Below, piece after piece: positions 62,531 through 64,000 of a DNA stretch of 64,000 nt. The stretch covers positions 1-64,000 of the forward strand of contig JAQWUU010000029.1 of NCBI GenBank assembly GCA_029241985.1. Direction: 5' to 3'. The DNA comes from Aquiluna sp. (GTDB taxonomy: Bacteria; Actinomycetota; Actinomycetes; Actinomycetales; Microbacteriaceae). Position 1 is the stretch's first letter. Every line of letters begins with the position of its first letter. Position numbers and translations under genes: made by a program. The notes under the pieces are model-generated. The model was not told where the DNA came from. It did not search any database and saw only the letters and a program-made list of their open reading frames with translations.

Positions 62531-62739
62531 TAGTCTTTCTTTTTCTCACCCTCGCTAGGTGTCTCGGCGGTTACTTCCTCGGCCTTGGCCTCGGTAGCTT
62601 CACCGTTCTTGTTAATTTCCTTCTTGAAAATTCTCATTGATTGCGCAGCGCTCTTTGCCAAAGCTGGAAGCTTCGGTGCTCCCCATAGCAGAAGAACGAT
62701 TGCAAGAATGATGATCCATTCCCAGCCTTGAAGCCTCAT
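62530..62739 (-). CDS. tatA: twin-arginine translocase subunit TatA
   Basis: WIIILAIVLLLWGAPKLPALAKSAAQSMRIFKKE. Confidence 0.94.
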   Translation of the reverse strand: MRLQGWEWIIILAIVLLLWGAPKLPALAKSAAQSMRIFKKEINKNGEATEAKAEEVTAETPSEGEKKKD

Positions 62740-62741
62740 GG

Positions 62742-63053
62742 CTACCTCTTATCTATTTCAATCTCGCTGATTCGTTTGATTAGTCTACGCCTTCTTGCCT
62801 TGGCCTGTTCATCCTTCTGGCGTTGTCGTTTTCTCCTTGCGCGAAAAAGTTCCGGCAACTCCGAAGCCGTGCTCGGGGTGAGTTTTTCGGCGTCTAACGC
62901 TTCCGCGCTCTTGAAATCGTCAGTTAGGCCCTTTGCTTTTGATACCTCTTTAGCCAGGCGTTTGCCAGCGAGGGCTACACGGTAGAAGATCAAGCCAAGT
63001 ATGTATAGCCCGGCCAAAGATGTCGCGAGAAGAACCCACCCCTCAATGCTCAT
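62742..63053 (-). CDS. hypothetical protein with one N-terminal TM segment
   Basis: 103 aa ORF filling the gap between the WYL gene and tatA with 1-2 bp spacing; WVLLATSLAGLYILGLIFYRVALAGKRLAKE. Confidence 0.75.
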   Translation of the reverse strand: MSIEGWVLLATSLAGLYILGLIFYRVALAGKRLAKEVSKAKGLTDDFKSAEALDAEKLTPSTASELPELFRARRKRQRQKDEQAKARRRRLIKRISEIEIDKR

Positions 63054-64000
63054 TTAGTCCTCATTCTCCGCGATCGACTGGTCACCCAGGGCTTTTCTGG
63101 CAAATGCAGTGACAGCCTCCCTTGCCTCTGGGGGCCCTAAAACAAGCACCTCTCCCCCGTAGCGACAAACGTGCCTACCAAGCGCCTGTAGGTTACCGAC
63201 TCGGATCTTGCCTGAACTGGAGCCGTCCGCTGCCTTCTTCACATCAAGGGCGGGGAAATTCCAAAATATTTCACTGGCTTCGCTGCTGGCTTGAATTTCT
63301 ACGATGAGTTCGTCTGAAACTGCCCCAAACACTTCCACTGGAATGTCTGCAGCCAGCGCTTCTTCAGATATCGGCCCCCCGGTAGTTTTGGCCGAAATTA
63401 TTCGATCGATGCGAAAGGAGCGGACCTCTAGATTCGTGTGACACCAACCACGCAGGTAGTGCCGCTTTCCAATAAATTCAACCCTGAGTGGGTCAATCGT
63501 TCGGACTGACTTGACTCCCAGCTGGTTTACGTATTCGGCGGAAATCTGCATCCTGCTATCGACTGACCGCTGTATCTCGAGCAGCACACTCTCACTTCCT
63601 ACCGGTTGGTAGGAAGTAATCGGTGCGGATCCTGAGCCAATGATTTCCCTCACCTCTTTTAGGTCGGTATTTTCTAGAAACTGGGGCATGGCGGCAAGGT
63701 AGTCAAGGCCGGCTGCAAGCGCCGTCGTTTGGCGTTTGGATAAGAGAGGCGGTCGGTCAAGGCTTGATCGGGCTGTCGAGAAATCAACCTCACCTTCCGA
63801 GAGCAACTCTTCATCCACATAAAAGTGAGTCTCGTAGCGCCCAACGTCTTCGCTGTTTGCGATGGTAAGCACCGCCTTGGTGATTGTCTTTTCACTAAAG
63901 CCAAAGTGTCTTGCTAGCTCGCTGGTGAGCATTGGGCCATCTTTGAGGACCAGCCCAACAATGGATAGCGACAGGTTAAAAAGCCCCTCAGCGTCTATCT
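63054..64000 (-). CDS. pafC: WYL-domain transcriptional regulator, PafC-like (5' end beyond the window)
   Basis: HTH plus WYL-type region (RTIDPLRVEFIGKRHYLRGWCHTNLEVRSFRIDRI); the open frame continues without a stop to base 64000 (IDAEGLFNLSLSIVGLVLKDGPMLTSELARHFGFSEKT). Confidence 0.88.
   Translation of the reverse strand, partial: IDAEGLFNLSLSIVGLVLKDGPMLTSELARHFGFSEKTITKAVLTIANSEDVGRYETHFYVDEELLSEGEVDFSTARSSLDRPPLLSKRQTTALAAGLDYLAAMPQFLENTDLKEVREIIGSGSAPITSYQPVGSESVLLEIQRSVDSRMQISAEYVNQLGVKSVRTIDPLRVEFIGKRHYLRGWCHTNLEVRSFRIDRIISAKTTGGPISEEALAADIPVEVFGAVSDELIVEIQASSEASEIFWNFPALDVKKAADGSSSGKIRVGNLQALGRHVCRYGGEVLVLGPPEAREAVTAFARKALGDQSIAENED

Noticed and set aside
1-64000. CRISPR arrays, tRNA/rRNA genes, insertion sequences, prophage or defence systems
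   Set aside because: No regularly spaced repeats, RNA-gene signatures, transposase or phage-like ORFs were seen; the region is core housekeeping content.

Overview
The window is a compact, gene-dense actinobacterial chromosome segment. Protein content and gene order suggest a small-genome, Microbacteriaceae-like organism; this is inferred from remembered synteny, not from a search. It contains a nearly complete dcw (division and cell wall) cluster: mraZ-rsmH-ftsL-ftsI-murE-murF-mraY-murD-ftsW-murG-murC-ftsQ-ftsZ-yggS-sepF-yggT-divIVA, followed by lspA, rluD and dnaE. Upstream lie FHA/MerR regulators, pyruvate carboxylase flanked by two different ParA/MinD-like ATPases, and a fadD/ROK kinase/plsC/DAHP synthase/idsA block. 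Downstream lie hisD, nrdR, pyrD, the cytochrome aa3 and bcc genes, trpD, rbpA, ppm, lnt, a HelY-like helicase, tatCA, and a PafC-like WYL gene cut by the window edge. I saw no rRNA, tRNA, CRISPR array, transposase, prophage or defence island. I did not find a convincing new multi-gene system. The best non-coding finding is a near-perfect match at 55208-55235 to the actinobacterial chromosome-dimer-resolution (dif) consensus as I remember it, and gene orientation switches around it as expected at a replication terminus. Other signals are three phased GTGGAG repeats upstream of mraZ (putative MraZ operator), three tandem hairpins between ftsQ and ftsZ, and an inverted repeat upstream of rbpA.
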